Below are positions 33,196-45,545 of a DNA stretch of 64,000 nt, piece after piece. Numbering within the stretch: the first letter of the stretch is position 1; the number at the start of each line of letters is the position of its first letter. This DNA comes from Eleusine coracana subsp. coracana (taxonomy: Eukaryota; Streptophyta; Magnoliopsida; Poales; Poaceae), in assembly GCA_032690845.1 (NCBI GenBank), contig CM064420.1, forward strand, positions 61,430,707-61,494,706, read 5' to 3'. A program made the position numbers and the translations under genes. Under the pieces are notes generated by a model. That model was not told the DNA's origin. It ran no database searches and worked only from the letters and a program-made list of their open reading frames with translations.

Positions 33196-36100
33196 CTAGG
33201 GCACAGACACATCCTGTGTGAATGCAGGGTAGGTCTTCCACCTGAGAATATTATGATTTATGAGGATATTTGTCTCAAAGACGGCCCTTAAGTTGCCTTG
33301 GTTGCACTCTGTGCTGGACTGCTGGTACGTATGACTCCTCACTCGCTTTAATACATCTTGCAGTCTTAGAAACTTTTGTTGTGATCTAGCATTCAGAACA
33401 TCTTCCATAATAAAAATTCTCTGATTTGTATTCCCAATACATTGTATTAACTGAGCCTATTTGTTGTGAATATACAAGTCTGTGATGCAACTGATGGCTG
33501 ATTTATGCAGTATTGCAATATGTATTATTTTTTAGGGAATAGTATTGCAATATATTGAAAAGTCAGTGTCTAATACAATATGCTGCACACTGCGTTCCGA
33601 CAACCTTATTATTATTATTATTGTTAACAAAACTGACAACCTAATTATTATAATCTTATACTTCTGACTTGACAAGCTCCACCTTGTCGAGGGTACCCAT
33701 CACAGTAGTACTGTTCCACGATTTTTTTGAATTATTTTTGACAACTGTCAATTTGTCAGTCAGTTAGTACAAAATTTCACTCCAGAATACTCTGTAATCA
33801 ACTAACTGTAAACTATATCTCACTGATTCCACTAGTTTATGATGTACACTGGACCTTTTTGGTTGAATGTAATCTGATGAGTTAAAAAAAAAAGGAAAAT
33901 GGAAGAAAACTTACAGTCACCAGGAATTTGATTGCTATGGATGAATTAGCTATTTCTGAAGGATCTTTTGGTTATAACTTGTTAGTTAACTTGCACAGCC
34001 TACTGCAGGAATTGTCCCGTCCTTTATATAACAATGGCTGCTCTTCTTCTTTCTTTTATTCCTTTTGAGTCTTGAAATACGTAACATCAATTCTGACTTG
34101 CTCTGTTCCAGTGGAAAAGTTAACTGGGTCACTTCTATGATTACTTGGTTGATGTACTGAACGATCCAAACACATCAATTCGCTGCGTCACAGGAGTGTC
34201 TCCAAGGTTTGAAGCTTCTCGTCTTTGTGGATGCAATTCCATGGGTGGCTTTTAGCCAAAGCTTTTTTTTTCTACGGATCTCCCCACAATGTCATTGCGG
34301 GCTTGCTCTTCCCAGCTTTGAGAACGTGATCACAATCACACTGCAAAATCTTGCATACTTGCTTGCAGTGCACTTGTATTTGTGCATGGAACTATGTAGG
34401 TAATTTTCATCTGCTAGTTTTCATGGCGATGATGCCTCCACAATATCATCACTGTCTTGGCTGTTTGACTGTGATTTGAGGAGAAAACTGCAAGCAGCCT
34501 CCAAAATCTTGGAAACTTCTCTCCTATACTGCATCAGAATAGCAGATCATGTCAAGAACAGACCAGCAAAAGCTCTTTTTCAGTAGTGAGTTTCTGAACT
34601 TACGTGATTTCTGTGGATGGTATAACTAGAAGGTTGTGTGGTGCAGTTAAAATTGGTATCATCTTTTAGTCATGTTCCTAATCTTCAGTAGTTTTTGGTG
34701 TAAAATAACAGTAGTGATTGCTGACAGACAGAGCACCTGAAGTCTAGAACATTCTGCTATATCATCGACTGAGATTAAATGGTCCTATCCTCGAGATTAA
34801 TGTGTAATAAGTTTTGAGAGGGTTCAAATTTTGAGAAAAAATTTGTGCACGTTGTAATTCTGAATTTTAAGCTGTTCTTCCATGTTCAGGCGTTACAGAT
34901 TTGTGAAACGTCATTGAACTTTAATGTTACTGTTACCTTATTACTCCCTCTGTATTTTAATTCTTGACGTTCAGACAAGAATAGCTGTTCATTTCTAGTT
35001 CAATTTGTTGTCTGAAGCGTCAACAATTAACAGCCTGAGGTAGTATTTGGCTAGGAGACAATATCATGGCAGAAGTGGTGTTGCATACCTCATCTGTTGC
35101 TCCAGATTTTATTTTGGATTGTAGAATGCACCATTTCTTCATATTTACCCCTTTTTTCATGCAAAATGATCGTGTAAATTATCAGAGATATGTACTGCTG
35201 AATAGATTTCATAGGAAATACGGGTCAACTAACCAATCTTTATATCAATTTGACATGTAGAACTGGATGTTGTTCTTACCGACCACCTGCTGTGGATCTG
35301 TAACCAAGGTATCATGTAAAAATCACGTCAAAAAGGTATAAGGTAAATTCTCTCCATTTGAAATATGTATACCTCTACTAGCAAAACCGAACATATTGTT
35401 ATCTTATGGAGTAAAATATAATAATGATTTCATTGGCAGAAAAAAAATGTACTATTTTAGTTATGAGCTTGTGACTTTTACTCAACAAATTTAAACTGCT
35501 TCATATATATTATATATAAGTATTGCAGAGTGGAGGTCTCTAATAACTATCAAAATCATATCCAGAAGCACACAAGTCATTGAATCCCACTACTGGTCTA
35601 CTGCTGAAATATCTACCAAATGATGAAGACTCAGCAGTTTTAACATTTTTGCATAATGTTACTTTAGCAGATGCGATATACCTCAAAGTAGGAACCAAAT
35701 GGAACATCATGTGCCTGCTGCTTTGTCTCATAAATCTGAAACCATATAAAAAAATGCTTGTTTTAAATTTTGGTTGGGAGGAGTGATTTGCAGATAACAT
35801 ATTTATTTTAACTATGATTACCAAGTTCCTTTTATCCTTTGAGAAAGAAGCATGCTGCCATTCTGTTACTGCAGTGTCTGGAGGACACAAAGGACTATGA
35901 CAGAGCGACCTGAAAGTCACTTTGCGAACTTTGCCACCATACTCTTCTGAGGCACACCACTTGCTCATCTAGTGTAAGGCGAAAACGAATGTTAAATATT
36001 AAATTCTGTTGGTCAATGCTGCCATCAGTCAATTGAGTTGCAGTTCCAAGAAAAGGACATGACAAACAGACTATGTAAATAGTGCAACTGGCAAAATAGA

Positions 36101-39100
36101 CACCTTTAAATTTGTATCCTTTCTTCCATCTCGGTATTGCTGGAAAAACATTGAATTGTCACCTAATATGGTACTTAAAAACGTCTCAGGTGTACCAGGG
36201 AAGGTATCCTGAAAGATGTGTCATATCCAAATTAGAAAATGGATTATGAACCAGAAGAATAAGGGAAAACAAAGTGGGATGCTTACACTGGTTACATCTA
36301 CAAGAACATGTTCGTTAATGAAAGGTTGGAATGTTGCAGCCTTTCCAATGCATTTTTTTGCTGCCTTTATACTGTTTGCCCTACAATCTGTTTCATTGGT
36401 ACTTCTTTCTAGAAGTAAATATGCTCTCACCTGCTTGCAGGAAAAATATATAGCCTCAATTAATTTCCACAGTATGCAAATAGAAAGGCCAAATATTCAA
36501 ACTAGAATACTTTCACAATACCTGGTTTTCAGCTTCGAAGGTTGCTCTATAATTCTGTATTGCTGTCTCTAGAGCTCTAAATGTACGGTTTCTATTCCAG
36601 AATGATGCGAATGTGTACCTAGCTCTTCCTGAAAAAAATCAAGTTAGTGAAGCTAAGAAGGAAATCAAGTCATGTTACCTGATGCTAGTAAGAAAAATCA
36701 AATTGAGTCAATAAGACCTAACTTTCCTATTGATAGTTGTGTGTTTGCTTATAACTTATTAAAATTTTGCAAATGAATAATGATTTACCATTTTGGCTGC
36801 ATGAGCGAGGTATTCCATGACCACCTGCATCAGTATGAAGAATAATAGTAATGGCTGGGTTGATAAGAGAATGCTGACTTCGTTTTATCTGCAGGGGTAT
36901 ATTCATATGTATGTCAACTATCAACTGAAAGAAAACAGTTCTACAGATTTCCATGGGTTCCATACCTCGTCTATGTCTTGTAGTGGAATAATCACCTAAA
37001 AAATACAGATCTCAGAGAAGGAACTCAATGAATTTTTATAAAAGGATATGAATATGAAATATTAGTCTATTGTCAATTAGTTGCTGAAGTTACCCCATTT
37101 GTGTTACTTATTAGCTGTTAAACAATAAACTAAACTTCGACAGATTTTATGAGGCAGTTGTTATTATGCTGTGGTCTACCTTACCCATCATCTACAACTG
37201 TAAATGATCAGTTTGGTCTTTGATTACAGCTACAGAGAAGCCTAATGCACATTTAACCTTTTTTTTTTCTCCGCATGTCCTCCAATCATAGATCAAACAG
37301 CAATTTACATTCTCAGGAATCATTTTCAGAAGGTTTACTCACATTCAGTTGTTTGGAGAATACGCAAGAATGGAAGCACAGATGCCATTGGGAGATGTAC
37401 ATACGGCCATGGTGCAAGAAAGACGTCTCCAGAGCACAGGAGTAACTATGGTGAACAATCTGTAAGCGCAAGAGATAGATCCGACGTGTCAGCAAATTAT
37501 CAGCTCAGTTATGTATGTGGTCTAAAAAAAAGGCTCAGGTGTGTATGTGATGCTGCATGTGGCACTATCATTTGTGGAGAATCAGCACCTCATCATGAGG
37601 AAGTTTATATATGGTTTGCAGAGGGCCAATGCCTTGAATCATCGTTTGCCGTTGCTTCTTCAATATCATCTTTCTCGGGGACTCATCTCCAGTGCATTCA
37701 TCAACGGAGCTGGAAAAACATGTATGAAAGAGGATGATGTTTACCATCAGAAATACAGTTGGTGGTGTGTTTCCAAATCAGTGTTACCTATCAGAAGCCG
37801 GAAATACTTTAGTTGAACGAAGACGCAAACGGATCTGCAACCAGATTTTTGGCATTGTAAGTACATATGCTGAAATGAAATGAAGTATCGAGATGGTGGG
37901 AGCGCGATGAAGCACTCAGATCCATATCATACCTGACCAAATTTGCTGTCCAGTTCATACCAACTGGCTCCCGTTTCGTCTTCGCTGAGAACGGCTATAG
38001 TTACAGATCCAATGACTTTGCATTTGCATGGAATGTCCCAGTCATATATTGTTATGGTTACCTATGCAGAAAGTAGCGGAAATGACATACGTTTGAGCAA
38101 ACGCGATTCTGTAAAAAAAAAAAATCAGAAACACTATTCTTTTTTTTTTCTACTTTTTATTAGTACTGGGTCCCATCGTGGGTTAAGAGGCAACGTGATA
38201 TGAACACATAATTTACCTCTTCGTTGTAATTAAAATTTTACAAAATATTATCCCGTGGTGATCTTACTTTGAATCATTGGCAAATGCAGTGCAAAGGATG
38301 TAGCATCGCTTTAGAGAAGCCATAATGCTGCATCTGCACAGCAATGTACACGTATGCATGCACACCCTGTACCCCAAAGTTTATTATGTTGCTCGCTTCT
38401 ACAGCTCTCCTTCCGATTACTTTCTGCAGGTTGGCGATCACCACTGAGACCTTGAATTTGAGGCGTCTAATATAATTCCGCTATCGTATGGACCACTAAT
38501 TGTGGGTGGGGTGGTGCTGGGGGCAAACAGCAAACTGTCACATGCACAGCAAAGTTCCTTTCAATTTCTTTTATGCCACTTTGGAATGAATCAAAATTCT
38601 CAAAGTCCAGCAGCAAAGCTGGTCGTCGAAGCTTCTAAGCTGGCTCGCATGGATGCAGGATGCAAAAGGCTGAGTATAGTAGTACTACCAGTACTGTATT
38701 GTCAATTGAATGGTTTTGTATTGGAACAAGGCTGGCATACACCCTGTGCAAATATCAGACGGAGGGGGGCGTCTGTCTGAGGCTCTGAGCCAGCACCTGT
38801 TGCTGAACTCTTAACGCTTGAGGCACTAAAACGAACGAACACAGCCGCTGTGAATTAAACTAAAGGCAGAGTTAACTCGTGCCAGACACGCATCATTCTG
38901 TTGGAAACTTGCACATTCATGATTACGCCACAAAAGTCTCGTGGAGCTCAACAGATTAGAGAAAGGACTATTGAGTATGTCAGTGATTGTCCGGCAAATA
39001 TATTGCCCATCACTTGTTAAACTGTCGGAGCACTTCGAATTCGAATTCAAATGCCGCAGTGACAACAAGAAGGCTGTTGTACATTGTTTACCTCAACCGG

Positions 39101-39764
39101 GAGCTGTTCGACCAGGAAGTTGAATTCCTCTCCCCACAAAGGGTTTTTCAGGCTGGGCACCATGGAACTGCAGAAAAAGCATGAGCATCCTTACGCTTTG
39201 TTCAGAATCACTCGGTAAAACGAAGAACCAAAGATGGTAGGAAATAGGGTGAATCACCTGAAGCGCTTCTGGTCGCCGCAGGAGATGACGGCGTAAGGAT
39301 CAGAGGCCCCGTTCAGGTTGGCGCCGATCAGGTACTTGGCAGACAGCAGCTCCAGCTGACATGCACACACAGAGACAGAGCAGTGAGACGTCAGTCCTGG
39401 ACATCCCTCTCGTCAGAGGTGTGTCACCATTGGGAGTGCCTGCTGCAGCCTGTAGAGTGTAGAGTGGTCGTACCCTGATTACGTGGCCGCCGGTGATCGG
39501 AGGGCAAGGGACGATCTCATCAGCAGCCGCATTATTCCACCTCGTCCAACTCCTGCCGCGGATGAAGGTCGCGGCCGCAGAGGAAGGCGCGGAAGCGGAG
39601 GAGGCTGACGACCTCCCGCTGCCGGTGGTGGCCTTGGACGGATGGTCCGAGAGGAGGAAGAGGAATAGCGCGGCGGCGAGCAGCGCCGCGGCGGAGAAGG
39701 CCACCTCGGCCTCCCACAGCGACGGCAGGATGCGGCCCACCGCCCACGACAGGCACTCCCCCAT
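33196..39764 (-). CDS. C2-GRAM-VASt domain protein (BAGP1-like), about 17 exons
   Basis: Exons in order: 39764-39474, 39355-39258, 39167-39092, 38061-37933, 37834-37788, 37709-37589, 37459-37343, 36995-36966, 36888-36789, 36628-36522, 36430-36287, 36208-36104, 35968-35822, about 35660-35594, 35297-35234, 35150-35089, 33420-33196. The product is about 640 aa. An N-terminal membrane span (AFSAAALLAAALFLFLL) is followed by a C2 domain (LELLSAKYLIGANLNGASDP, YDWDI), a GRAM domain (HSYSCALETSFLHHGRMYIS, SQHSLINPAITIIL, FASFWNRN) and a VASt domain (DTFPGTPETFL, FRSLCHSPLCPPDTAVTEWQ, MKKWCILQSKIKSGATDE). C2 and GRAM bind lipids; the family includes the Arabidopsis BAG-associated GRAM protein linked to defence autophagy. 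Exon 14 (SSSFGRYF) has no in-phase acceptor: the nearest AG is one base off. Its donor adds SSRP, so the gene may be damaged there. The C-terminal exon beyond MEDVLN is weakly supported. A Stowaway lies in the last intron. Confidence 0.85.
33605..33624. repeat. TTA/ATT microsatellite
   Basis: A short run of ATT units lies within the last intron of the C2-GRAM gene. Confidence 0.7.
34944..35043. mobile_element. Stowaway MITE, 100 bp, in an intron of the C2-GRAM gene
   Basis: Left end CTCCCTCTG and right end CCTGAGGTAG pair as Stowaway termini. The inner arms also match (TTAATTCTTGACGTTCAGACAA against TTAATTGTTGACGCTTCAGACAA on the other strand). TA flanks both sides (34942-34943, 35044-35045). 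Confidence 0.85.
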
Positions 39765-41380
39765 TGCTCACCACTGGATGGAAATGGATGGATCAGAAAA
39801 TAAACGGAGAGGCGTGCAGCAAAGGTGCTGATCTTGTGGGAGAAATGGAGAGCAGAGAAGAAGGCCAGAGAGGAGCGTGCCCGCGGCCAGTTCAGTGGGG
39901 CATTTAAAGCGAGAGCGGCGCGCGCAGGGTCGTCGGTGCGAATTGCACACAATGCAAAAGGCCGACTGCGGCGGGGAGCCGAAAGCCGCAATGATTAGCC
40001 GAGCATGACGGCGCTTCTGGAGCGGGCATGCACAGGTAATGCCATCCACCTCCAGCAGTCCATATTATATACTCCAAACTCTGTTAAAAAAAATATTAGT
40101 CCAAACTTAATAGCACTCTGAGACTGCTGGAGATGTGTCCTTTTTCAGATATTTGGTCTCTTGTGACGACATTTTGGATGTGTTGTCAGATATATATTTG
40201 GTATCTTTGTTATGGATTGGCTTTATGTTAATTTGGAACTAACATCATAGCCCGTTAAGCTCTTCCGGTTAAAGCGATGTACATCATGACGCTAGTTATA
40301 ATTAAGCTGCTTTTGCGGCTATTTTGAATGCAAGCTATCGTGACAATGGCACTTGGAGATCAACTTACCTGCGTTGTATAAGTATGGCGGGTTAGCATGC
40401 AGCTAGTACCACCATAGCAGGAAAGTATTTATTTGAAGCAGCAAAGCAAACACACTCAATGTGACATCTAATCTAATGATTAGCCAGCAGGCTCACAGCG
40501 AATAGGATACATAAGCCGCTCGCCAATGAAAGCTTGTCACTTTCGAATTGATATATATATAGTTTCATGTTGTATAGCGAAGCTCAAGAGGGCGTGGTAC
40601 CATGACTCGCTCCCGGATTTGGCCGAGCTGTAAAGTCGGGAGAAAGGGGTTCTGGCAGGTGGAGTCGTGGAGAGAACTCAGAGAAGAACGAGAAAGAAAA
40701 GGAAAGCCACGTACGTTTTCGTAACATCCAATTGTTCATGGCTTCCTGCCATCATTAGATTCAGCACCACACCAACCCATAAGCATCCTTCATTCATTCA
40801 CCTTTGCCGAACCGTCAGTCAAGGCCATATATATTAACAGAGCAGTAGTACACTTGTTCTGGCCGATGTATAACTGCATATTCTTGTTGTGGCATGCTGC
40901 TGCTAACAATGCTCTTGGGCTCTTGACTCAATCTAAAAAAAGAAAAAGAAAGAAATGGACTACTCGCGCGGGGTCTGGACGTTTTTGGTAATCTGGTCAA
41001 CTCTCAGCGGACCGCGCCGACCGTGCCCATGCGTGCGGTGCGGCGGCCACAGGTGCATTGCATGGCAACACGGCGGTTGTTCCTCATCACGCTGGTAAAA
41101 TTCCGTGGCGATCCTCTTGGTTCCATAGCAGTTCGGCCGCTGATTCTTCATTGTATGTTACAGATACATTTGTATGTTGCATATGTTGTTTTATCATGGT
41201 GCTGACGTTGTTTCCTAGAGTTGCAATGGATGTCAGTGTCCCATGAAGAAAATTTCATCGGACGTCCGGCTCCAAGCAACAGAAGGGAACCATTGCGGTG
41301 CTATTTAGTAATTGTGTAGCGTGTTTATTTTTTATTATATTATGTATTAGATAAAAAACTAAATTCCGTATTTCAACAAT
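39765..41380. other. Intergenic region between the C2-GRAM gene and the tRNA gene
   Basis: 39765-40050 is the likely leader and promoter of the C2-GRAM gene; overlapping frames there are composition-driven. The rest (40050-41380) shows only scattered short frames without resemblance to known proteins. Confidence 0.4.
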
Positions 41381-41462
41381 GTGGTCGTGCCGGAGTGGTT
41401 ATCGGGCATGACTAGAAATCATGCGGGCTTTGCCCGCGCAGGTTCGAATCCTGCCGACCACG
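41381..41462 (+). tRNA. tRNA-Ser(AGA)
   Basis: Acceptor strands GTGGTCG and CGACCAC pair fully, followed by discriminator G. The anticodon stem CATGA/TCATG encloses loop CTAGAAA, giving anticodon AGA. A long variable arm (GGGCTTTGCCC) is characteristic of serine tRNA. The T arm is GCAGGTTCGAATCCTGC. No intron and no encoded CCA, as expected for a nuclear gene. CAA just upstream (about 41374) and a T run at 41464-41468 fit RNA polymerase III start and stop signals. Confidence 0.96.
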
Positions 41463-42035
41463 CTTTTTATTTTGTTTTTCCTTCATTTTTGATCTTTTTT
41501 TATTTTGATCTTTCAATTTTGAAGACATCTCTGCCATTCCAAGCCTCTGCGGTCTACGCCTTTTAGCGAGTCCCAGTAACGGACCAATATTGCCTAAAAA
41601 ATGGTAACGGCCTCAATAAATAGTCGCTTGAAATATCATGCACAAAAAACACGTTCCCTCTAACCCGATTGCCAAAAATCTTCAACGTATCAATGAAAGC
41701 ATATCCTCATCCATAGTGACATGAATGCACTCCATCAGTCGGCAGTGCCGCGAAGGATTCTCGCGGAGCCTCGCGCAGAGAGGCAAATCAAATCACTCTT
41801 TCGATTTTATTTTATTTTTTGAGCGAAATCACTATTTCGATATTATTTGGCTGGACGCCACGAAATTAATTGCCCTCCTTTCTTTTTTTGCTTGCCTTCA
41901 TGTTAGCAGTGCAAGTACAAAAACAGGACACCTGAGGACCGACCAGTCCAGGAGACAAACACACATCACTCGCTCGTTCTTCCCAGAGAAGAACTGCTTC
42001 GTCTCTGGTTCAGCTGAAGATCGAGTTCGGTCACC
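41463..42035. other. Spacer between tRNA-Ser and the poly-Gln protein gene
   Basis: This starts with the polymerase III T-run terminator. Its right part is the presumed promoter and leader of the gene at 42036. Nothing else is recognised. Confidence 0.4.
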
Positions 42036-42930
42036 ATGCAGCGCTCGCAGATCCAGTCAAGGTGTAGTGTAGATCGTACGTACACGGATCAAACGATCAC
42101 AGATCTTTTTTCTATACTTTAGTTTATCAAGATCGCAAGATCTATCAAGATTTACAGCCTTTAAGCCATTATCAAGTATACTGGAAATGATTTCCAATGA
42201 ACTGTTGTAGCACTCTTCTTTTCCTGTGTAGAACACTGTTCCATTGAATTTTCCATTAAGTGTCTCAGGCCATGAACATCGTAATAAGCTGCGTGTGATC
42301 TGGTGCAGGAACGACGGCAGCAACGCCGGCGCGCGCGCGACGAGGGCCTCCCGGGCGCGCCCGTGGTACAAGCGGGCGCTGAGCGGGCTCCTGCCGCGGA
42401 AGCAGCAGCAGCAGCAGCCCGCGGCCGCCGACGCGCCACCACCGCCGGCGGCAGCAGCGCACGGGAAGAGGCCGCCGCTGTGGCGCTCGTCGCTGAAGGC
42501 GGTGGCGCGCGCGATGTGCCTCTGCGAGCCGCTCTGCTCCACCAACACCAACAGGCGCGACGCGGTGGCGCCGGTGAGGAGGAGGGTGACGGCCATGACC
42601 CCCGTCGGCCGCTATCCCCGGGCGACGCTGCCGGCGGGGGAGTGGGGCGACGCGCCGTGGGCCTTCTTCAGGGGTCGCACGCTGAACGAGGACGTGATGA
42701 TGCGGCGGTTCGTGCTGGAGGAGGAGGCCACGCGGCGGCGCATGATGAAGCAGGTGGCGGCGAGCAGGTTCGGCCGGATGTGGATCCCGCCGGCCGCCAG
42801 CCGGCTCAGCGAGATGTCGATGGCCGATGACAACGACAACATCGTCGCTGAAGAAGATGATGAAGAAGCAGGACAGAGCGGCTCCTCCTTCTCCTCCTCG
42901 CTCCGGCTCAGCGAGGATCAACCTCTCTGA
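42036..42930 (+). CDS. Plant protein of unknown function with poly-Gln and proline tract, two exons
   Basis: Exon 1 (42036-42061) encodes MQRSQIQS plus two bases of Arg. Exon 2 is 42309-42930. The 247-bp intron has GTGTAG donor and TGGTGCAG acceptor, and the phase matches, giving 215 aa. Residues near 30-70 hold a basic patch (RPWYKRALSGLLPRK) followed by QQQQQ and an Ala/Pro stretch. A central part (MTPVGRYPRATLPAGEWGDAPWAFFRGRTLNEDVMMRRFVLEEEATRRR) looks folded and helical. The C-terminus is acidic and serine-rich. I do not recognise the family. The tiny first exon rests on splice logic and the lack of an in-frame ATG at the 5' end of exon 2; transcript data would settle it. Confidence 0.65.
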
Positions 42931-44118
42931 TCTGGTGGTGCAACCGTATGATAGGTGGTTTCCCATGGCGTGCTGTTGGGGTTTGATGCCACCTCTTGTG
43001 CGCGCACTTTGGTTTAAATTGGATTTTATTGCGGGGCGCGCGGACGCTTTGATTTGAATCTGGTTTGTTGTGTGGCGCGAATCAAACTATCCGTTAGCGG
43101 ATTTCTAGATCGACCAATTTTAGTTTTATCTATTTATTGCGATGTGCGTTACTAATAATGTGCAGGTACTTGATCTGGTGTCAATTGTCCAGAAAAAGGA
43201 TATTCGAGTAGCGGGACTACTCGTCGCAAAATTTCACTATGGTTGGGCTATTTTAGCGTGAATTGATTTCAGTGGAAAGTTACCGTTGCTTTCGATTGGA
43301 CGTAACGGAAGCGGGCTACGCCAGTGATGAGTGGGTTGTTCTTGCTATGATACATGGAACAAATTTTGGCAATCCATAACGCGCTCAATAATTCTGATAG
43401 CTGTTTTTGCTACTCATTGTTCATCTACTACTAGTATGGATGTACATCCTGTTAGCTAGTTTTCATTGTTGTGGAATGGGTTTTAGCTATCATTTATCTT
43501 TTTTTTTGTGAAGCTTTTTAACTTATTGCCAAATATTGCTTAGAAGGGAACTATCCTGTAAAAAAAATCTAGAGAGAAACTATTCTTGGTGCGACGAAAT
43601 TTCTATGAAATGAGACATTGTCTATTGGACTTGTGGTATTATTCATTAAATTAAAAATTATAACTATATTACGGGGAATACCACAATTGTGTCATTTTTG
43701 CTAGGACGGGTCAGTGAGATTTAGACATACTACATTTCAAAACATAGACATGTAATATCCTTTTTGATCGTAGTAATCACATATCCAGGTTCTTCCTGGC
43801 AAAAAAGAAAAAAAAAATCCAGATGTTACATATGCGGTGTTCAATATGGGTAGCAATGTACAACAGTTATGCTCTTTGTTTGACACTAGAGTGCACAGTG
43901 TATCACACATGCACAAGAACAAGATTTGCCTTTTCGTTTTTCGAACATTATTCATCGTGCACAACGTTGGCACAGTAACACTGAGGTAATGAGCTATAGA
44001 GAAAAGGCAACTTCCATGCTATGAAACAAACAAGTTTTGAGGCTCGTCTATGAGCAAAGTTGGTTGGTACGCCGTGCCATGCAGCCACGATCACGGTGCT
44101 GGTTCCTTCCTTGGCTCT
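42931..44118. other. Convergent spacer between poly-Gln gene and cyclin gene
   Basis: This contains both presumed 3' UTRs and AT-rich DNA. No further gene or element with defined ends is visible. Confidence 0.4.
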
Positions 44119-45462
44119 CTAGGGATCCGCGTAGAACACAGCAAAGATGACGACGTCGAAGCCAGGCTCGATGGTGCGCATCAGTGAGCACATGGCCTCG
44201 ACGGCGTACTTGAGGTCCCTGGGCTTGTACCCCGTCACCTCCTTGAGTTCCCTGTTCCACCTCGCCACCTGCCCGTACGACGGCTTCGTCGTCAGCCTCG
44301 CGAGGAAGACGGCCGCCGCCGCCACCGCCGACGGCAGCATCTCCACGCACCCGTAGTCGCGCAGGGCCACCTCCGCGAACCGGTGCGCCGCGCGCCGCAC
44401 CTCCTCCTCGATGACACACCGCTCCGCGACCCACTCCACGAACGTGAACGCCGTGGGCCCGCCGACCCTGTGGTCCAGCTGCGCGAGCAGCGCGCGCTCC
44501 GCTTCGAGCACGTCCTCCCGCGTGGTGACGCCCCCGCATCGCGTCGCGAGCTGCTCGGCGTTGGCGCACCGGCCCGCGGCGCCCTGGTCCTCGTACTTGG
44601 CGGCGACGTAGACGGCGGCGGCGCCGAGGAGGCGGAGCCGCTGGCGGCGGAGCGCGGCGGGGTCGTCGGCCGGGAGCGGGCACGCGGAGAGGAAGCGGTC
44701 GGCGTAGGCGACGGCGCGGTGGAGCGTGCCCGGCGCGGGGCCGAAGAGGCCGGCGACGCGGCCCATGAAGCGCACGAGGGCGGCCCGCGCCTCGGGCCCC
44801 ATCCGGCCCGCCTGCGTCGTCTCCAGGTAGCGCGGCGCGGGCCGCTCCCCCGCGCGCTGCTCCGCGGCCCGCAGGATGGCGTCGATGTCGTCGTCGGCGT
44901 CGGGCGCCGGCGCGAACGTGGCGGGCTCCGTCGGCTCGGCGTGGACGGTGGTGTTGTACTGGCCCCACGGCGCCGGAATAATATTGTCCACGGCGAGAGT
45001 GGCGCCGTCTAACGGGTCGCCGAAACCGCTGTACTGCTCCTCGTCGGCGGTGAAGGGATTACTCCATGGTGGCACGCCCGCGAACGCGTCGTTGTAGCCG
45101 ACGAGGGGAGGAGCGAGGTCAAAGCCGAAGCTGAAGGGATTGGTGTGCGCCGGGTACGAGTCGTACGACGACGTGGCCACGCCGCCGCCGGAGAAGGGAC
45201 CGTACCCGGCGTACTGAGGACGGCCAAGAAGGTCCGGGGCGTACGGCTCCGTCTCACCGCCGTAGAACGGGCCGTGGCCGGCGGGCGGGGGGCATGCGAG
45301 ATCAAGCGGCGGCCCGTAGCCGAAGGGGTTCATGGCGCCGGCGTCGTTCCAGATGGAGGGGCCGAGGCCGTAGGGCGCGGTAGGGTGGTGGAAGTGGGCG
45401 CCGGGGAGGTCGAAGCCCATGGCCGGGTCCATGAACGGCGGCGGAGGCGGCGGGGCGTCCAT
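44119..45462 (-). CDS. Cyclin, F-type-like, intronless
   Basis: A single 447-codon frame. The first 175 or so residues are rich in Pro, Gly, Tyr and Phe and look disordered. A cyclin N-terminal box spans about 190-330: DIDAILRAAEQRAGERPAPRYLETTQ, ARAALVRFMGRV, TLHRAVAYADRFLS, AAAVYVAAKYEDQ, VLEAERALLAQL. A C-terminal cyclin fold follows (TFVEWVAERC, LRDYGCVEMLPSAVAAAAVFLAR, LKEVTGYKPRDL). Cyclins bind and activate cyclin-dependent kinases. The wording of the box resembles the grass-expanded F-type (CYCF2) group rather than A, B or D cyclins. The usual W of the LVDW motif is replaced (LVRFM). No destruction box is obvious. The very GC-rich third positions are normal for grass intronless genes. 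A TATA-like ATAAATAGG lies at 45537-45545, about 75 bases upstream. Confidence 0.82.
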   Translation of the reverse strand: MDAPPPPPPFMDPAMGFDLPGAHFHHPTAPYGLGPSIWNDAGAMNPFGYGPPLDLACPPPAGHGPFYGGETEPYAPDLLGRPQYAGYGPFSGGGVATSSYDSYPAHTNPFSFGFDLAPPLVGYNDAFAGVPPWSNPFTADEEQYSGFGDPLDGATLAVDNIIPAPWGQYNTTVHAEPTEPATFAPAPDADDDIDAILRAAEQRAGERPAPRYLETTQAGRMGPEARAALVRFMGRVAGLFGPAPGTLHRAVAYADRFLSACPLPADDPAALRRQRLRLLGAAAVYVAAKYEDQGAAGRCANAEQLATRCGGVTTREDVLEAERALLAQLDHRVGGPTAFTFVEWVAERCVIEEEVRRAAHRFAEVALRDYGCVEMLPSAVAAAAVFLARLTTKPSYGQVARWNRELKEVTGYKPRDLKYAVEAMCSLMRTIEPGFDVVIFAVFYADP

Positions 45463-45536
45463 TGCCTCGGAGCGCGCGCGTCTGGTGGTGGAAAGAATGC
45501 AGCAGGCAGCTGTGGGCGTGGTGCTTGCCTCCCTGC

Positions 45537-45545
45537 CTATTTATG
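45537..45545 (-). promoter_or_regulatory. TATA box of the cyclin gene
   Basis: The minus strand reads ATAAATAGG about 75 bases before the ATG at 45462, in GC-rich surroundings. Confidence 0.55.

Noticed and set aside
42265..42966. Long minus-strand and second plus-frame ORFs over the poly-Gln gene
   Set aside because: They are GC-driven shadows; the chosen frame alone joins to a spliced upstream ATG and has balanced composition.
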